This document shows positions 52,017-62,959 of a DNA stretch of 64,000 bases, piece after piece. Both the position numbers and the translations under genes were made by a program. This stretch comes from Bacillota bacterium (GTDB taxonomy: Bacteria > Bacillota > Clostridia > Lachnospirales > Anaerotignaceae), in the NCBI GenBank assembly GCA_022791155.1, contig JAAVYN010000008.1:1-64000 (forward strand). Reading direction: 5' to 3'. How positions within the stretch are numbered: the first letter of the stretch is position 1; each line of letters starts with the position of its first letter. The notes beneath the pieces were generated by a model. It ran no database searches and was not told where the DNA came from. It saw only the letters and a program-made list of their open reading frames with translations.

Positions 52017-52664
52017 CTATGACAACAGTTTGACACTGCGGCGGTTCATCTCGATTATGCCCTCATTTTTAAGGTTTTTGATCTCGCGCATCATGGCACT
52101 GCGGTCTGTGCATATGTAATCAGCCAATGCTGTGACTGAAAATGGAAGCTCGAAAGAATTTTTGCCGTGGGCTGAAGCTGTCAAATTAAAATAGCACATG
52201 AGCTTTCCGCGTATTGTGCGCTGGCTTAAAACTTCAACACGCCCGCTCATGAGAAGCAGCTTTTCAGAAATCATTCTAAAAAGGTTGCGAACCAAAAGTG
52301 TGTGATGAAAGCATGCGTTTTGACAGCGTTTTGTTATATATTCATAGTCCAAAAAAAGCACTGAGCAGTCATTTTGGCACGCAACAAATATGCTGTCTTT
52401 TGAGCCACTGGAAAAAGCAAGTGTCTCGCCAAAAATGTTCCCTTCTTCCAAAGTTTCAAGTATTGTCCGGTTTCCATCAAGATCTATGCGTATCATGAGC
52501 GCCCGGCCAGAACATATGATGCCAACACGCGAGGCTTCTTTTGAGCAATCACACACAATTTCACCATGTTTGAATGACTTTTCAGAACTTTCGAAGCATG
52601 CCAACATTTTTTCATATTCATCTGGAGTTATTCCGTCAAAAAGAGGACAGTTTGTTATGTTCAT
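52017..52664 (-). CDS. Crp/Fnr-family transcription regulator
   Basis: A 215-residue regulator with an N-terminal cyclic-nucleotide-binding-like domain (about 1-130: LEEGNIFGETLAFSSG) and a C-terminal winged helix (about 145-215: VTALADYICTDRSAMMREIKNLKNEGII). The cNMP-binding Arg-Ser pair is not evident, and no four-Cys iron-sulfur motif of Fnr is seen, although several Cys are present (about 6, 23, 40, 42 and 51). The sensed signal is therefore unclear. The true start is ATG 52664 with AAGGAG; the frame is open to 53024. A palindrome near its transcription start suggests self-control. Confidence 0.9.
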   Translation of the reverse strand: MNITNCPLFDGITPDEYEKMLACFESSEKSFKHGEIVCDCSKEASRVGIICSGRALMIRIDLDGNRTILETLEEGNIFGETLAFSSGSKDSIFVACQNDCSVLFLDYEYITKRCQNACFHHTLLVRNLFRMISEKLLLMSGRVEVLSQRTIRGKLMCYFNLTASAHGKNSFELPFSVTALADYICTDRSAMMREIKNLKNEGIIEMNRRSVKLLS

Positions 52665-52676
52665 AATGTGCTCCTT

Positions 52677-52692
52677 TGTTGCAAATGCAACA
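52677..52692. promoter_or_regulatory. 16-bp palindrome, candidate Crp/Fnr operator
   Basis: TGTTGCA-AA-TGCAACA has perfect 7-nt half-sites. It lies 12 bp upstream of the regulator's start codon and about 18 bp downstream of its -10 box, a position suited to repression. Confidence 0.55.
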
Positions 52693-52709
52693 GCAAATTT
52701 ATTTGGTTT

Positions 52710-52738
52710 ATGATACCATATATACACTAAAAAGTAAA
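52710..52738 (-). promoter_or_regulatory. Promoter of the Crp/Fnr gene
   Basis: On the minus strand: TTTACT (52733-52738), 17-nt spacer, TATCAT (52710-52715). Confidence 0.55.
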
Positions 52739-52763
52739 TATAATTTTTGATGGAGGGATTTTT

Positions 52764-53036
52764 ATGATAGATGTTTTTGTCATGAATGGCGAGATAGATG
52801 AGGCTGAAAAAAGAGAATATATAAACTATGGAAAAAAGCAATATCCTCATAGAGAGATTGAATCGGTTGAAGTTATGCTTGATGGTGAATTTGTGGATTT
52901 GAAATATCATTTCAAAAGCGCGCCGCCATTTCAAAGAATACGCCGCATAACGGGCTATCTTGTTGGAACAACTGACAGATGGAATGATGCAAAAAAAGCA
53001 GAAGAAAAAGAAAGAGTCAAACACACAATTGCTTAA
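52764..53036 (+). CDS. Small protein resembling the C-terminal part of anaerobic ribonucleotide reductase (NrdD)
   Basis: A 90-residue protein. Residues about 55-88 (RIRRITGYLVGTTDRWNDAK and KAEEKERVKHT) closely resemble the stretch near the end of class III ribonucleotide reductases. The zinc cysteines and the Gly-radical loop of NrdD are absent. The first 50 residues are not familiar. GGAGGG precedes the ATG. It is divergent from the Crp/Fnr gene, with 99 bp between starts. It may be a free-standing regulator or remnant of NrdD; the full enzyme is not in the window. Confidence 0.6.
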   Translation: MIDVFVMNGEIDEAEKREYINYGKKQYPHREIESVEVMLDGEFVDLKYHFKSAPPFQRIRRITGYLVGTTDRWNDAKKAEEKERVKHTIA

Positions 53037-53350
53037 AACTCATTTTTTGTCAAATGTGAAAATTAGCCTTGAAAACTTTGCAATGTGGAAATTTGACTTT
53101 AGTTTGCACATATGAAAATGGTGACGTTTGTTTTTTATAAAATTTTTTGTGATTTGGGCAAATAGATTTTGAGTTTGTTGGGGTCAGCATTTTTGAAAGC
53201 ATATGACGCAATTTTTTTGGGACACAATTGCAACAAAAAAAGACAAATTAAATAAATATATAATAAATGTTAAGAAATTTTTTATGGCATTTTGAGCTGT
53301 AATTCGTTAAGCTATATATAGATAAAACCAACCAACAAGGGGGTATATAT

Positions 53351-53674
53351 ATGGCTTTAGGAGTTATGGCTGTTTTTTTTGGTGTTTTGATGATAATTTC
53401 TTTTGTGGGCTTTTTGATGCTTTTGATAGTTACAAACGAGAAGCACACTAAAACTGTGATATTGCTGACCTCAATGATTGCTCTTTTCATAACATATATA
53501 AATGTGACATCAAGGCCGATGAACGATTATCGTGGTGCAATTTTGTCATATGCTGTGGGGGTTCTTCCACTGACAGCGCTTGTTTTGAAATTTGGCTTGG
53601 GAAAATATGACGCAGTTTCAAAAGCTTTGATTGGAATGGCCATAGTTGCGGGAATGATAATGGTTGTTATATGA
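53351..53674 (+). CDS. Small four-helix membrane protein, unknown
   Basis: A 107-residue very hydrophobic protein with likely membrane segments at about 5-27, 35-51, 62-80 and 88-107. The loop between the second and third includes TSRPMNDYRGA. I do not recognise the family. GGGGG lies 7 bp before the ATG. The preceding gap 53037-53350 shows nothing else. Confidence 0.65.
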   Translation: MALGVMAVFFGVLMIISFVGFLMLLIVTNEKHTKTVILLTSMIALFITYINVTSRPMNDYRGAILSYAVGVLPLTALVLKFGLGKYDAVSKALIGMAIVAGMIMVVI

Positions 53675-53797
53675 AAACTGATGTTTTTGATGACAGAATT
53701 GAAAATGGAAAAACGAGAAGCAAGACAACTTTGACGGCGAGAAATATTTTTGAATTCACAAAAGAAGTGGTTTTGATTTAAATATAAATAAAAAGCC

Positions 53798-53826
53798 TTG
53801 ACAACAAGACATGGCTTTGATAAGAT
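53798..53826 (+). promoter_or_regulatory. Candidate rpoB promoter
   Basis: TTGACA (53798-53803), 17-nt spacer, TAAGAT (53821-53826). It would give an rpoB leader of about 430 nt. AAAGCC (53792-53797) and GGCTTT (53813-53818) form inverted arms around the -35 box. Confidence 0.45.
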
Positions 53827-53832
53827 GATAAG

Positions 53833-54265
53833 AACTCACCTAATGTTTAGAAGTATGTTAATTTCATGATTGTATTGTGCTGAAACCTTTATATTTGGAA
53901 ATTTCAACAGCAGCATTAAGTTTTTGGGCATGTGAATTGGGTTGTGTTTTCCGGCATTGAACAAAAATATGTCCGGCCTTCAATTTATTCTATGCGGGTA
54001 TTATACCATAGGCGTTTTAAGATTACAATACAATAATTTTGCTTTTAATATAAAAGTGGTGATTTTAACTGAAGTTGTTCAAAAAAAGTATGGTTTTATT
54101 GTCTAATATTGTTATAAAATATATTGAAAATTAGAATTTCTTTGAATTTTGTGGCTTTTGCACCGCGGCTGATCAAAGGCAGCGCGTGCAAAGGTCTATG
54201 TTCGTTTTGGGAAATTCTATATTTTATGTTTGCGCACTACAAATAAATCGAGGAGTGACGAGGCC
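53833..54265 (+). promoter_or_regulatory. Long rpoB leader or intergenic region
   Basis: No gene is visible. A small hairpin with CTATG/CATAG outer arms and GTA-TTA-TAC inside lies at 53990-54011. Two related GC-rich words, TCCGGCATTGAA and TCCGGCCTTCAA, occur at about 53950-53984. No known leader family was recognised, and no ribosomal protein genes precede rpoB. Confidence 0.35.
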
Positions 54266-57200
54266 ATGGAAAAAAACAGGATTCACTCTGTCAAGCAAGG
54301 TGACGGAGTAAGAAAGAGTTATTCAAGAATCAACGAGGTTCTTGATATGCCAAATCTGATTGAAGTTCAAAAAGTGAGTTACGACTGGTTTTTGAAGGAG
54401 GGACTTAAAGAAGCATTTGAAGATATTTCCCCAATCACTGATTTCAGCGGCAACCTTGTGCTTGAGTTTACGGATTTTTCTTTGGACAGCGAGCCCAAAT
54501 ATTCCATTGAGGAATGCAAAGAAAGGGACGCAACATACGCCGCACCTTTGAAAATTAAAGCAAGGCTTAACAACAGAGAGCTTGATGAAATAAAGGAACA
54601 GGAATTGTTCATGGGCGATTTTCCCCTCATGACGGACACGGGAACGTTTGTTATAAACGGCGCTGAGCGTGTCATTGTAAGCCAGCTTGTCAGATCCCCT
54701 GGGATATACTATGCTTCAGAATTTGACAAGGTTGGGAAAAAACTTCTTTCTGCAACTGTCATACCAAACAGGGGCGCATGGCTTGAATATGAAACAGACT
54801 CCAACGACATTTTTTATGTGCGCGTTGACAGAACAAGGAAGGTTCCCGTGACTGTGCTTATACGTGCTTTGGGCTTTGGAACGGACAATGAAATAATACA
54901 GATGTTTGGCGAGGAGCCCAAAATTGTGGCAACCATTGCCAAAGATCCAAGCAAGTCATATGAAGAAGGTCTTGTGGAAATATACAAAAAACTCCGCCCT
55001 GGTGAACCGCCCACAGTTGAAAGTTCTGAAACGCTTTTGCGCGGCATGTTTTTTGACCCCAAAAGATATGATTTGGCAAAAGTTGGGCGCTATAAATTCA
55101 ACAAAAAATTATCTCTTGCAAACAGGATTAATGGTGCAATTCTTTCAGAAAATGTTGTTGATCCGCTCACAGGTGAAGTTGTGGCCGAAAAAGGAGAACA
55201 CCTTACTGCTGAAAAATGTGACACAATTCAAAACAGCGGCGTTGGATATGTCATGATTGAAACTGAAGAAGAAAGGGCTTTCAAAGTTCTCACAAACCAA
55301 ATGGTTTCAATTGAACCTTATATATCTGAATTTGGCCTCACGGCTGCCGATGTCAATATAAAAGAAAAGGTATATTTTTCAGAACTCAAGAAGATACTTG
55401 ATGAGTTTGCAACAGCTGAAGAAGTTAAAATTGCTGTGAAGGAACGCCACAGCCTCCTCATACCAAAGCATATAACCATACAGGATATTATGGCTTCTAT
55501 AAACTATGTTATGCAGTTAGATTATGGATATGGCAATGTGGATGACATTGACCACCTCGGAAACCGCCGCATTCGCTGTGTTGGCGAGCTTCTTCAAAAC
55601 CAGTTCAGAATTGGCCTTTCAAGAATGGAAAGAGTTGTGCGTGAAAGAATGACAATTCAGGATCTTGCTGACGTGACTCCTCAGGGACTCATAAATGTGC
55701 GCCCTGTGACGGCGGCAATCAAAGAATTTTTTGGAAGTTCACAGCTTTCGCAGTTTATGGATCAAAACAACCCGCTTTCGGAGCTCACCCACAAACGCCG
55801 TTTGTCAGCGCTTGGGCCAGGGGGCCTTTCAAGAGAAAGAGCGGGATTTGAAGTTCGAGACGTTCACCATTCGCACTATGGAAGAATGTGCCCAATTGAA
55901 ACACCTGAAGGCCCTAACATCGGTCTTATCAACTCGCTTGCAACATTTGCGCGCATAAATGAATATGGCTTCATCGAAGCACCATACAGAAAGATAGACA
56001 AATCTGGTGACGAGCCAAGAGTTACAGATGAATATATATATGTGACAGCAGATGAAGAAGAAAACTATATGGTGGCACAGGCAAATGAACCGCTTACGCC
56101 TGATGGCCATTTTGTGAACAGAAAGGTTTCAGGGCGTTATCGTGAAGACATAATTGAGGTTGACAGAAACGAAATTCATCTCATGGACGTAAGCCCAAAA
56201 CAGATGGTTTCTGTGGCCACAGCGCTCATACCATTCCTTGAAAATGACGATGCCAACAGGGCGCTCATGGGCTCCAACATGCAGCGTCAGGCTGTGCCGC
56301 TTCTGGTGACAGATTCACCAATTGTTGGCACAGGCATGGAATATAAAGCGGCAAAAGACTCTGGAATTTGCGTTATAGCAAAGCATGACGGCGTTGTTGA
56401 GCGCGTTTCGGCCAATCAAATTGTTGTTAAAGCCGACAGCGGTGAAAGAGATGTTCACAAACTCATTAAATATCAAAGAAGCAACCAAAGCACATGCCTG
56501 AACCAAAGGCCAATCATTTCAGTTGGCGACAGAGTGCGCGCCGGACAGATTATAGCCGACGGCGCTTCAACATCAAACGGCGAGCTTGCATTGGGCAAAA
56601 ATCCTCTTATAGGATTCATGACATGGGAGGGCTATAACTATGAAGACGCCGTTCTTTTGAGTGAAAAGCTTGTTCAGGAAGATGTTTACACATCTGTTCA
56701 CATTGATGAATATGAAGCAGAAGCGCGTGACACGAAACTGGGGCCGGAAGAAATCACACGTGACATTCCAAACGTTGGCGACGACGCGCTGAAAGACCTT
56801 GATGAGAGAGGAATCATAAGGATAGGCGCTGAAGTGCGCCCCAATGACATACTTGTTGGAAAAGTTACGCCAAAGGGAGAAACAGAGCTCACAGCAGAAG
56901 AAAGACTGCTTCGTGCCATATTTGGAGAAAAGGCGCGCGAGGTGCGCGACACATCACTTAGGGTGCCTCATGGCGCAACAGGAATCATTGTAGATGTTAA
57001 AATATACACAAGGGAAAACGGCGATGACATAGGCCCAGGCGTGAACCAGCTTGTGCGCGTGTATATCGCCCAGAAAAGAAAAATATCCGTTGGTGACAAA
57101 ATGGCCGGCCGCCATGGCAACAAAGGTGTTGTTTCGCGCGTTTTGCCGGTTGAAGACATGCCGTTCCTTCCAAACGGAAGACCTTTGGACATTGTCCTCA

Positions 57201-58144
57201 ATCCTTTGGGAATTCCTTCCCGTATGAACATAGGACAGGTTTTGGAAACTCACTTGAGCCTTGCCGCCAATGTTCTTGGCTGGAAGGTTGCAACGCCAGT
57301 TTTTGACGGCGCAGATGAAATTGACATTATGGACACGCTTGAAATGGCAAATGACTATGTCAACACCGATTGGGAAGAATTTTCCAAAAAATGGAAACCA
57401 CTTCTTGAAGGCGATATATATGACGAACTGTATGAAAACAGAGATCACCGTGACGCATGGAAGGGTGTCAAACTCAGCCGCGACGGAAAAGTTGAGCTTC
57501 GCGACGGAAGAAGCGGCGAACTTTTTGACAACAGAGTTACAGTTGGATTTATGCACTATCTTAAACTGCATCACCTTGTTGACGACAAAATCCATGCGCG
57601 TTCGACAGGCCCTTATTCACTTGTCACACAGCAGCCTTTGGGCGGAAAAGCACAGTTTGGCGGACAGCGCTTTGGTGAAATGGAGGTTTGGGCGCTTGAG
57701 GCATATGGTGCGGCATACACACTTCAGGAGATACTCACAGTTAAAAGTGATGACATTGTTGGGCGTGTCAAAACATATGAATCCATTGTGAAGGGCGAGA
57801 ACATACCTGAGCCGGGTGTTCCCGAAAGCTTTAAGGTGCTTTTGAAGGAGCTTCAGTCTTTGGGCCTTGACATAAGGGTTCTTCGTGAGGACAAAACAGA
57901 AGTTGAAATCAAAGAATCAATTGATGATGTTGATGATTTGAGCGTCACTATAGATGGTTTTGAAATGGATGATGATGGTGTGAGAAAACCATTGCCATAT
58001 GCATCTCATGAGGAGACTGTTGAAGATCCTTTGGAGCTTTTGTTTGGCGGCGATTTGGCAGGCGACAACGGCGATGCAGATGATGACTATATATTAGATG
58101 ATGACATGCTTGACGTTGATGACGATTTTGATGACGAGGATTGA
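54266..58144 (+). CDS. rpoB: RNA polymerase beta subunit RpoB
   Basis: The 1292-residue beta subunit of RNA polymerase. The rifampicin pocket reads [20 protein letters not shown] and then [20 protein letters not shown], the ordinary sensitive-type sequence. [33 protein letters not shown] and [19 protein letters not shown] are further conserved blocks. The C-terminus carries an acidic extension of about 40 residues ([20 protein letters not shown]), making it longer than the Bacillus protein. ATG 54266, with GAGGAG and GAGG upstream, is the start rather than 54230. rpoC follows after 18 bp. Confidence 0.97.
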   Translation: MEKNRIHSVKQGDGVRKSYSRINEVLDMPNLIEVQKVSYDWFLKEGLKEAFEDISPITDFSGNLVLEFTDFSLDSEPKYSIEECKERDATYAAPLKIKARLNNRELDEIKEQELFMGDFPLMTDTGTFVINGAERVIVSQLVRSPGIYYASEFDKVGKKLLSATVIPNRGAWLEYETDSNDIFYVRVDRTRKVPVTVLIRALGFGTDNEIIQMFGEEPKIVATIAKDPSKSYEEGLVEIYKKLRPGEPPTVESSETLLRGMFFDPKRYDLAKVGRYKFNKKLSLANRINGAILSENVVDPLTGEVVAEKGEHLTAEKCDTIQNSGVGYVMIETEEERAFKVLTNQMVSIEPYISEFGLTAADVNIKEKVYFSELKKILDEFATAEEVKIAVKERHSLLIPKHITIQDIMASINYVMQLDYGYGNVDDIDHLGNRRIRCVGELLQNQFRIGLSRMERVVRERMTIQDLADVTPQGLINVRPVTAAIKEFFGSSQLSQFMDQNNPLSELTHKRRLSALGPGGLSRERAGFEVRDVHHSHYGRMCPIETPEGPNIGLINSLATFARINEYGFIEAPYRKIDKSGDEPRVTDEYIYVTADEEENYMVAQANEPLTPDGHFVNRKVSGRYREDIIEVDRNEIHLMDVSPKQMVSVATALIPFLENDDANRALMGSNMQRQAVPLLVTDSPIVGTGMEYKAAKDSGICVIAKHDGVVERVSANQIVVKADSGERDVHKLIKYQRSNQSTCLNQRPIISVGDRVRAGQIIADGASTSNGELALGKNPLIGFMTWEGYNYEDAVLLSEKLVQEDVYTSVHIDEYEAEARDTKLGPEEITRDIPNVGDDALKDLDERGIIRIGAEVRPNDILVGKVTPKGETELTAEERLLRAIFGEKAREVRDTSLRVPHGATGIIVDVKIYTRENGDDIGPGVNQLVRVYIAQKRKISVGDKMAGRHGNKGVVSRVLPVEDMPFLPNGRPLDIVLNPLGIPSRMNIGQVLETHLSLAANVLGWKVATPVFDGADEIDIMDTLEMANDYVNTDWEEFSKKWKPLLEGDIYDELYENRDHRDAWKGVKLSRDGKVELRDGRSGELFDNRVTVGFMHYLKLHHLVDDKIHARSTGPYSLVTQQPLGGKAQFGGQRFGEMEVWALEAYGAAYTLQEILTVKSDDIVGRVKTYESIVKGENIPEPGVPESFKVLLKELQSLGLDIRVLREDKTEVEIKESIDDVDDLSVTIDGFEMDDDGVRKPLPYASHEETVEDPLELLFGGDLAGDNGDADDDYILDDDMLDVDDDFDDED

Positions 58145-58162
58145 TAAGGGGGAAGTTATTAT

Positions 58163-61100
58163 ATGGCAGCTCAAGAACAGGGTATAGTTTTTGATTCAAT
58201 TAAAATTGGCCTGGCGTCTCCTGAGAAAATTCGCGAGTGGTCACGAGGGGAAGTTAAAAAACCGGAAACAATCAACTATAGAACGCTGAAGCCGGAACGT
58301 GACGGCCTTTTCTGCGAAAGAATTTTCGGCCCCAGCAAGGATTGGGAATGTCACTGCGGAAAGTATAAAAGAATACGTTATAAAGGAATTGTGTGCGACA
58401 GATGCGGCGTTGAAGTCACAAAAAGCAAGGTGCGCCGTGAGAGAATGGGGCATATTGAACTGGCATGTCCTGTTTCCCACATATGGTATTTCAAAGGCAT
58501 TCCGTCAAGAATGGGACTCATACTTTCGTTGAGCCCACGGGCTTTGGAAAAGGTTCTCTATTTTGCAAGCTATATTGTGCTTGACAGAGGCGACACATCA
58601 TTGCAATATAAACAGCTTTTGACTGAAAAAGAATATAGAGACGCATATGACAAGTTTGGGAACACATTCAAAGTTGGCATGGGCGCAGAGGCCATAAAAC
58701 GCCTTCTTCAGGACATTGATCTTGACAAAGAAAGCGTTGAGCTTAAAAAGCAGCTTGTTGACACAACTGGGCAAAAGAGAATCCGCATCATCAAAAGGCT
58801 TGAAGTGATTGAAAGCTTCAAAATGTCAAACAACAAGCCCGAATGGATGATACTTGACGCCATACCAGTTATACCGCCTGAAATAAGGCCAATGGTTCAG
58901 CTTGACGGCGGCCGTTTTGCCACAAGCGATTTGAATGACCTATACAGAAGGGTTATCAACAGGAACAACCGTCTTAAAAGGCTTTTGGACTTGGGAGCGC
59001 CTGACATAATTGTGAGAAATGAAAAGAGAATGCTTCAAGAGGCCGTTGACGCACTCATTGACAACGGCCGCCGTGGCCGCCCTGTTACGGGCCCAGGAAA
59101 CAGAGCGCTCAAGTCGCTTTCTGACATGCTGAAGGGCAAGCAGGGGCGTTTCCGTCAAAATCTCCTTGGCAAGCGCGTTGACTATTCCGGGCGAAGTGTT
59201 ATTGTTGTGGGGCCAGAGCTTAAAATATATCAATGCGGGCTCCCAAAAGAAATGGCAATTGAACTTTTTAAGCCGTTTGTGATGAAAAAGCTGGTTGAGG
59301 CCGGGCTGGCACACAACATAAAGTCGGCCAAAAGAATGGTTGAAAGGCTTCAAACTGAAGTTTGGGATGTTTTGGAGCAGGTCATAACAGAACACCCTGT
59401 CATGCTTAACCGTGCGCCGACACTTCATAGGCTTGGAATTCAGGCGTTTGAGCCAAAACTGGTTGAAGGCCGCGCAATTAAGCTTCACCCGCTTGTGTGC
59501 ACAGCCTACAACGCCGACTTCGACGGCGACCAAATGGCTGTCCATGTTCCGTTAAGTGTTGAGGCACAGGCTGAATGCCGCTTCCTTCTTCTTTCGCCAA
59601 ACAACCTTCTCAAGCCTTCGGATGGCGCGCCTGTCACAGTTCCATCGCAAGACATGATTCTTGGCATGTATTATCTCACAATTGAGAAAGAAGACCAAAA
59701 GGGCGAGGGAAAAGTTTTCAAAGATGAACTTGAAGCCATGCTTGCCTATGACAACAATGAAATCACGCTTCATGCCAAAATCAAGGTCAGACGTACACTT
59801 GAGTTTGGCGGCGTTAAGGAATCAAGAATTGTGGACACAACTGTTGGCCGAATTATATTCAATGAGGCCATTCCGCAAAACCTTGGATATATTGACAGAA
59901 ACAATGATGACGAAAAATTTAGATATGAAATAGACTTCCTTGTGGACAAAAAAGCTATAGGAAAAATCATAAACCGCTGCATAAACAACTGTGGCTCAAC
60001 CAAAACTGCTGAAGTGCTTGACAAAATAAAGGCTTTGGGCTTCAAATATTCAACAAGGGGCGCGCTGACAGTTTCGGTTTCGGACATGGAAATTCCGGCC
60101 ACAAAACAGACTCATTTGCATGAGGCCGAGGCTTCTGTTGAAGTCATAACCAAAAAGTTCAGGCGCGGACTCATGACAGATGAGGAACGCCACAACAAAG
60201 TTATTGAAGCGTGGAACAGCGCCAATGACAAAATCACGGTTGACCTTTTCAATGGCCTTGGAAAATATAACAATATATTCATGATGGCCAATTCAGGAGC
60301 CCGTGGTTCCAACAGCCAGATCAAGCAGCTTGCCGGCATGCGCGGACTCATGGCCAATCCATCTGGCGGCATTATAGAGCTTCCAATAAAATCCAACTTC
60401 CGTGAGGGTCTTTCTGTTCTTGAATATTTTATATCAGCTCACGGCGCAAGAAAGGGACTCACTGACACTGCTTTGAGAACGGCCGACTCGGGCTATCTCA
60501 CAAGAAGGCTTGTTGACGTTTCACAGGATATTATAATACGCGAGTGGGACTGCTCAGGTGACGGCAAGGAAGTTCCGGGGCTTTGGGTTTCGGCATTCCT
60601 TGATGGAAATGAGGTCATTGAAAGCCTTCAGGACAGAATTCGCGGCCGTTGGAGCGTTGAAAACATTGTGGATCCAAACACAGGGAATGTCATCGTTCCA
60701 GCGGACACAAGAATTTCAAACGATCAGGCGGAAGCAGTTGAAAAAGCAGGGATAACAAAAGTTCTCATCAGAACAGTGCTCACATGCCGCTCCACAATCG
60801 GAATATGTGCCAAATGCTATGGCGCAAACATGGCAAGCGGGCGTTCTGTGAGAATTGGCGAATCTGTAGGCATAATAGCGGCTCAGTCAATTGGCGAGCC
60901 AGGAACACAGCTCACAATGCGTACATTCCACACAGGCGGCATTGCCGGAGACGACATCACACAAGGTCTTCCGCGTGTTGAGGAGCTTTTTGAGGCAAGA
61001 AAACCAAAGGGCCTTGCGATTATATCCGAGTTTGGCGGAACTGTCAAACTCAACGAAACAAAGAAGAAAAGAGAAGTCACAATCACAAACAATGAGACTG

Positions 61101-61735
61101 GAGAAGCCAAAGACTATCTCATACCATATGGTTCCAGAATAAAAGTTTATGACGGCGATGTCATAGGCGCGGGTGATGAAATCACTGAAGGAAGTGTCAA
61201 CCCACATGACATATTGAAGATTAAAGGACTGAGAGGTGTTCAGGACTATATGATTCAGGAGGTTCAAAGGGTTTATCGTCTTCAGGGTGTTGAAATAAAC
61301 GACAAGCACATTGAAGTCATTGTGCGCCAAATGCTCAAGAGAGTCAAAATTGAGGAAAATGGAGACACCGACTTTCTTCCGGGAAGCCTTGTTGACTGGC
61401 TCACATTTGAAAACACGAATGCTGAAATGGAAGAAAGCGGGCTTGAACCAGCAAAAGGAACAAGGGTTCTTCTTGGAATCACAAAAGCTTCTCTTGCCAC
61501 AGACTCATTCCTTTCAGCAGCATCGTTCCAAGAAACAACAAGAGTTCTCACAGAAGCGGCCATCAAAGGAAAGATTGATCCGCTCATCGGCTTGAAGGAA
61601 AACGTAATAATAGGAAAGCTGATACCGGCGGGAACAGGAATGACAAGATACCGCGGCATTGAGGTTGTTGAGGCAAACAGTGTTTCCGAAAAAGATGACA
61701 TTGCAGTTGGCATGCATGAATTTGCTGAAATGTGA
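58163..61735 (+). CDS. rpoC: RNA polymerase beta' subunit RpoC
   Basis: The 1190-residue beta' subunit. The N-terminal zinc site is [20 protein letters not shown]. The catalytic magnesium motif is [17 protein letters not shown]. The trigger-loop region lies near MTRTFHTGG-like [15 protein letters not shown], and the second zinc site has [13 protein letters not shown]. The start has GGGGGAAG upstream. Full length for a Firmicute beta' subunit. Confidence 0.98.
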   Translation: MAAQEQGIVFDSIKIGLASPEKIREWSRGEVKKPETINYRTLKPERDGLFCERIFGPSKDWECHCGKYKRIRYKGIVCDRCGVEVTKSKVRRERMGHIELACPVSHIWYFKGIPSRMGLILSLSPRALEKVLYFASYIVLDRGDTSLQYKQLLTEKEYRDAYDKFGNTFKVGMGAEAIKRLLQDIDLDKESVELKKQLVDTTGQKRIRIIKRLEVIESFKMSNNKPEWMILDAIPVIPPEIRPMVQLDGGRFATSDLNDLYRRVINRNNRLKRLLDLGAPDIIVRNEKRMLQEAVDALIDNGRRGRPVTGPGNRALKSLSDMLKGKQGRFRQNLLGKRVDYSGRSVIVVGPELKIYQCGLPKEMAIELFKPFVMKKLVEAGLAHNIKSAKRMVERLQTEVWDVLEQVITEHPVMLNRAPTLHRLGIQAFEPKLVEGRAIKLHPLVCTAYNADFDGDQMAVHVPLSVEAQAECRFLLLSPNNLLKPSDGAPVTVPSQDMILGMYYLTIEKEDQKGEGKVFKDELEAMLAYDNNEITLHAKIKVRRTLEFGGVKESRIVDTTVGRIIFNEAIPQNLGYIDRNNDDEKFRYEIDFLVDKKAIGKIINRCINNCGSTKTAEVLDKIKALGFKYSTRGALTVSVSDMEIPATKQTHLHEAEASVEVITKKFRRGLMTDEERHNKVIEAWNSANDKITVDLFNGLGKYNNIFMMANSGARGSNSQIKQLAGMRGLMANPSGGIIELPIKSNFREGLSVLEYFISAHGARKGLTDTALRTADSGYLTRRLVDVSQDIIIREWDCSGDGKEVPGLWVSAFLDGNEVIESLQDRIRGRWSVENIVDPNTGNVIVPADTRISNDQAEAVEKAGITKVLIRTVLTCRSTIGICAKCYGANMASGRSVRIGESVGIIAAQSIGEPGTQLTMRTFHTGGIAGDDITQGLPRVEELFEARKPKGLAIISEFGGTVKLNETKKKREVTITNNETGEAKDYLIPYGSRIKVYDGDVIGAGDEITEGSVNPHDILKIKGLRGVQDYMIQEVQRVYRLQGVEINDKHIEVIVRQMLKRVKIEENGDTDFLPGSLVDWLTFENTNAEMEESGLEPAKGTRVLLGITKASLATDSFLSAASFQETTRVLTEAAIKGKIDPLIGLKENVIIGKLIPAGTGMTRYRGIEVVEANSVSEKDDIAVGMHEFAEM

Positions 61736-61740
61736 CATGA

Positions 61741-61765
61741 TTCCAAAACTATATTGGTTTTGGAA
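61741..61765 (+). other. Perfect hairpin just after rpoC
   Basis: TTCCAAAAC-TATATTG-GTTTTGGAA has a 9-bp stem six bases after the rpoC stop. There is no T-run, so it may be an RNA-stabilising 3' hairpin ahead of the true terminator. Confidence 0.5.
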
Positions 61766-61790
61766 TGAACAAAAATTAAATTAATAACAT

Positions 61791-61840
61791 ATCCCGTTTG
61801 TTCAGGCTTTTGAAACTGCTTTTGACAAACGGGATTTTTG
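61791..61840 (+). terminator. Terminator of the rpoBC operon
   Basis: ATCCCGTTTGT (61791-61801) pairs with ACAAACGGGAT (61825-61835) and is followed by TTTTTG. From 61841 to 62061 nothing else is seen. Confidence 0.9.
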
Positions 61841-62061
61841 TATGCTGAAAGCTTCGAAAATGTTTTTTTGTATTTATGAACAAATGAAACGTATGTTTGG
61901 GCAAACCAATGGCAAAACATGAAATTGATGATTTTTGGCCGAGATTTGATTTATATTATTTAAGTTATTTGGGACAATTTCATTTCCAATTGTATAAAAC
62001 AGCCAATTTATGTTAATTATATTCAAAACAATATTTGTTTTGAGACTGGAGGCAATAAAAT

Positions 62062-62652
62062 ATGGCTGTTAACATTAAAGCATTGGCCGTTGTGGCATTG
62101 ACAATAACTTCTGGAATGCTTGGCTGTGGAGCCGGTTATATATACACAGTGAACAAGTTCAAAACAGACCCTGACATTAACGAAAGGAGTGTAGGTGACA
62201 ATGCTGAAATAACAGAGCAGCAAGAAGCACTCACTGTTGGACAGCAAGAAGAAAAAATAACGCCGTCAACCAAAATGGTGTATAGATATAATTTTGCTGA
62301 TGACAGGGTCACAGAAGAAGTTGAAGAAGAACCGTCATACTATCTCATTGATTTGACGCTGTCAGACTTGCTTAAATATTATTCAACATGGGACATTGTG
62401 AGCTTTTCATCCAAAGAAGTTGTTATGGAAAAGACAGTGTATGGCCCAAGTATGCAGAGATATGTTGTTGGTGAGAAAGATGGATATATAGCAGTTTATT
62501 TTGAAAAGGAGCAAAATGGAGTGAATTTGAAAGAAGTCACGTCAATCCCTGTTGACGGGCTTAATGAGGAAGAAAGAATGAGACTTATGCAGGGAGTTAA
62601 AGTGATTGGAAAAGAGGCGTTGGCAAGAACTCTGGAGGATTATGGAAGCTAA
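62062..62652 (+). CDS. BofC C-terminal domain protein
   Basis: A 196-residue exported or membrane-anchored protein with an N-terminal hydrophobic segment (about 6-29). The C-terminal domain (about 135-190) resembles the BofC C-terminal domain (VVGEKDGYIAVYFEKEQNGV, LKEVTSIPVDGLNEEERMRLMQGV). In Bacillus, BofC controls SpoIVB and pro-sigma-K processing in sporulation; the same role here is only suggested. An acidic, Gln-rich linker joins the parts. GGAGG precedes the ATG. Confidence 0.82.
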   Translation: MAVNIKALAVVALTITSGMLGCGAGYIYTVNKFKTDPDINERSVGDNAEITEQQEALTVGQQEEKITPSTKMVYRYNFADDRVTEEVEEEPSYYLIDLTLSDLLKYYSTWDIVSFSSKEVVMEKTVYGPSMQRYVVGEKDGYIAVYFEKEQNGVNLKEVTSIPVDGLNEEERMRLMQGVKVIGKEALARTLEDYGS

Positions 62653-62800
62653 GCTATGCACCAAAATGCTTTTTGGCTTGAAAAAAATGGCGTGGAAGAT
62701 GAGGAAATTTTTTCATATGCAGCCCCAATTGTACGGGCGCATTTGTCAGACAGTATCTCTTTCATTGCATTGATTTTTGCAAATGAAATTTCGGCGTTCA

Positions 62801-62835
62801 ACAAAAAAGGCTGTGCAGGGGATAACTGCACAGCC
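62801..62835 (-). terminator. Terminator of the HD-GYP gene
   Basis: GGCTGTGCAG and CTGCACAGCC (62809-62818, 62826-62835) form a perfect 10-bp stem with a 7-nt loop. On the minus strand it is followed by six T residues. It lies about 125 nt after the HD-GYP stop codon. The remainder of 62653-62959 holds no supported gene. Confidence 0.85.
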
Positions 62836-62959
62836 AGTGTTATATATAGGCATTTCATTCGTTGTGATTGCATATTTAGGTCTGTGTTGTTTCAAAAAAG
62901 ATAGCTGTTTTGAACGTCGCAGTTGTACACGTCAAATGGAAAAAAACTGGTGAGGCACA

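Noticed and set aside
52017..53024. 335-residue version of the Crp/Fnr protein
   Set aside because: The first 120 residues are hydrophobic, AT-rich translation crossing the divergent gene; the ATG at 52664 has AAGGAG and fits the family length.
53792..53820. Terminator at the AAAGCC/GGCTTT pair
   Set aside because: The stem has a mismatch and no T-run follows; it overlaps a better promoter candidate.
62656..62904. 82-residue frame after the BofC-like gene
   Set aside because: It crosses the perfect minus-strand terminator at 62809-62835 and has no good ribosome binding site.
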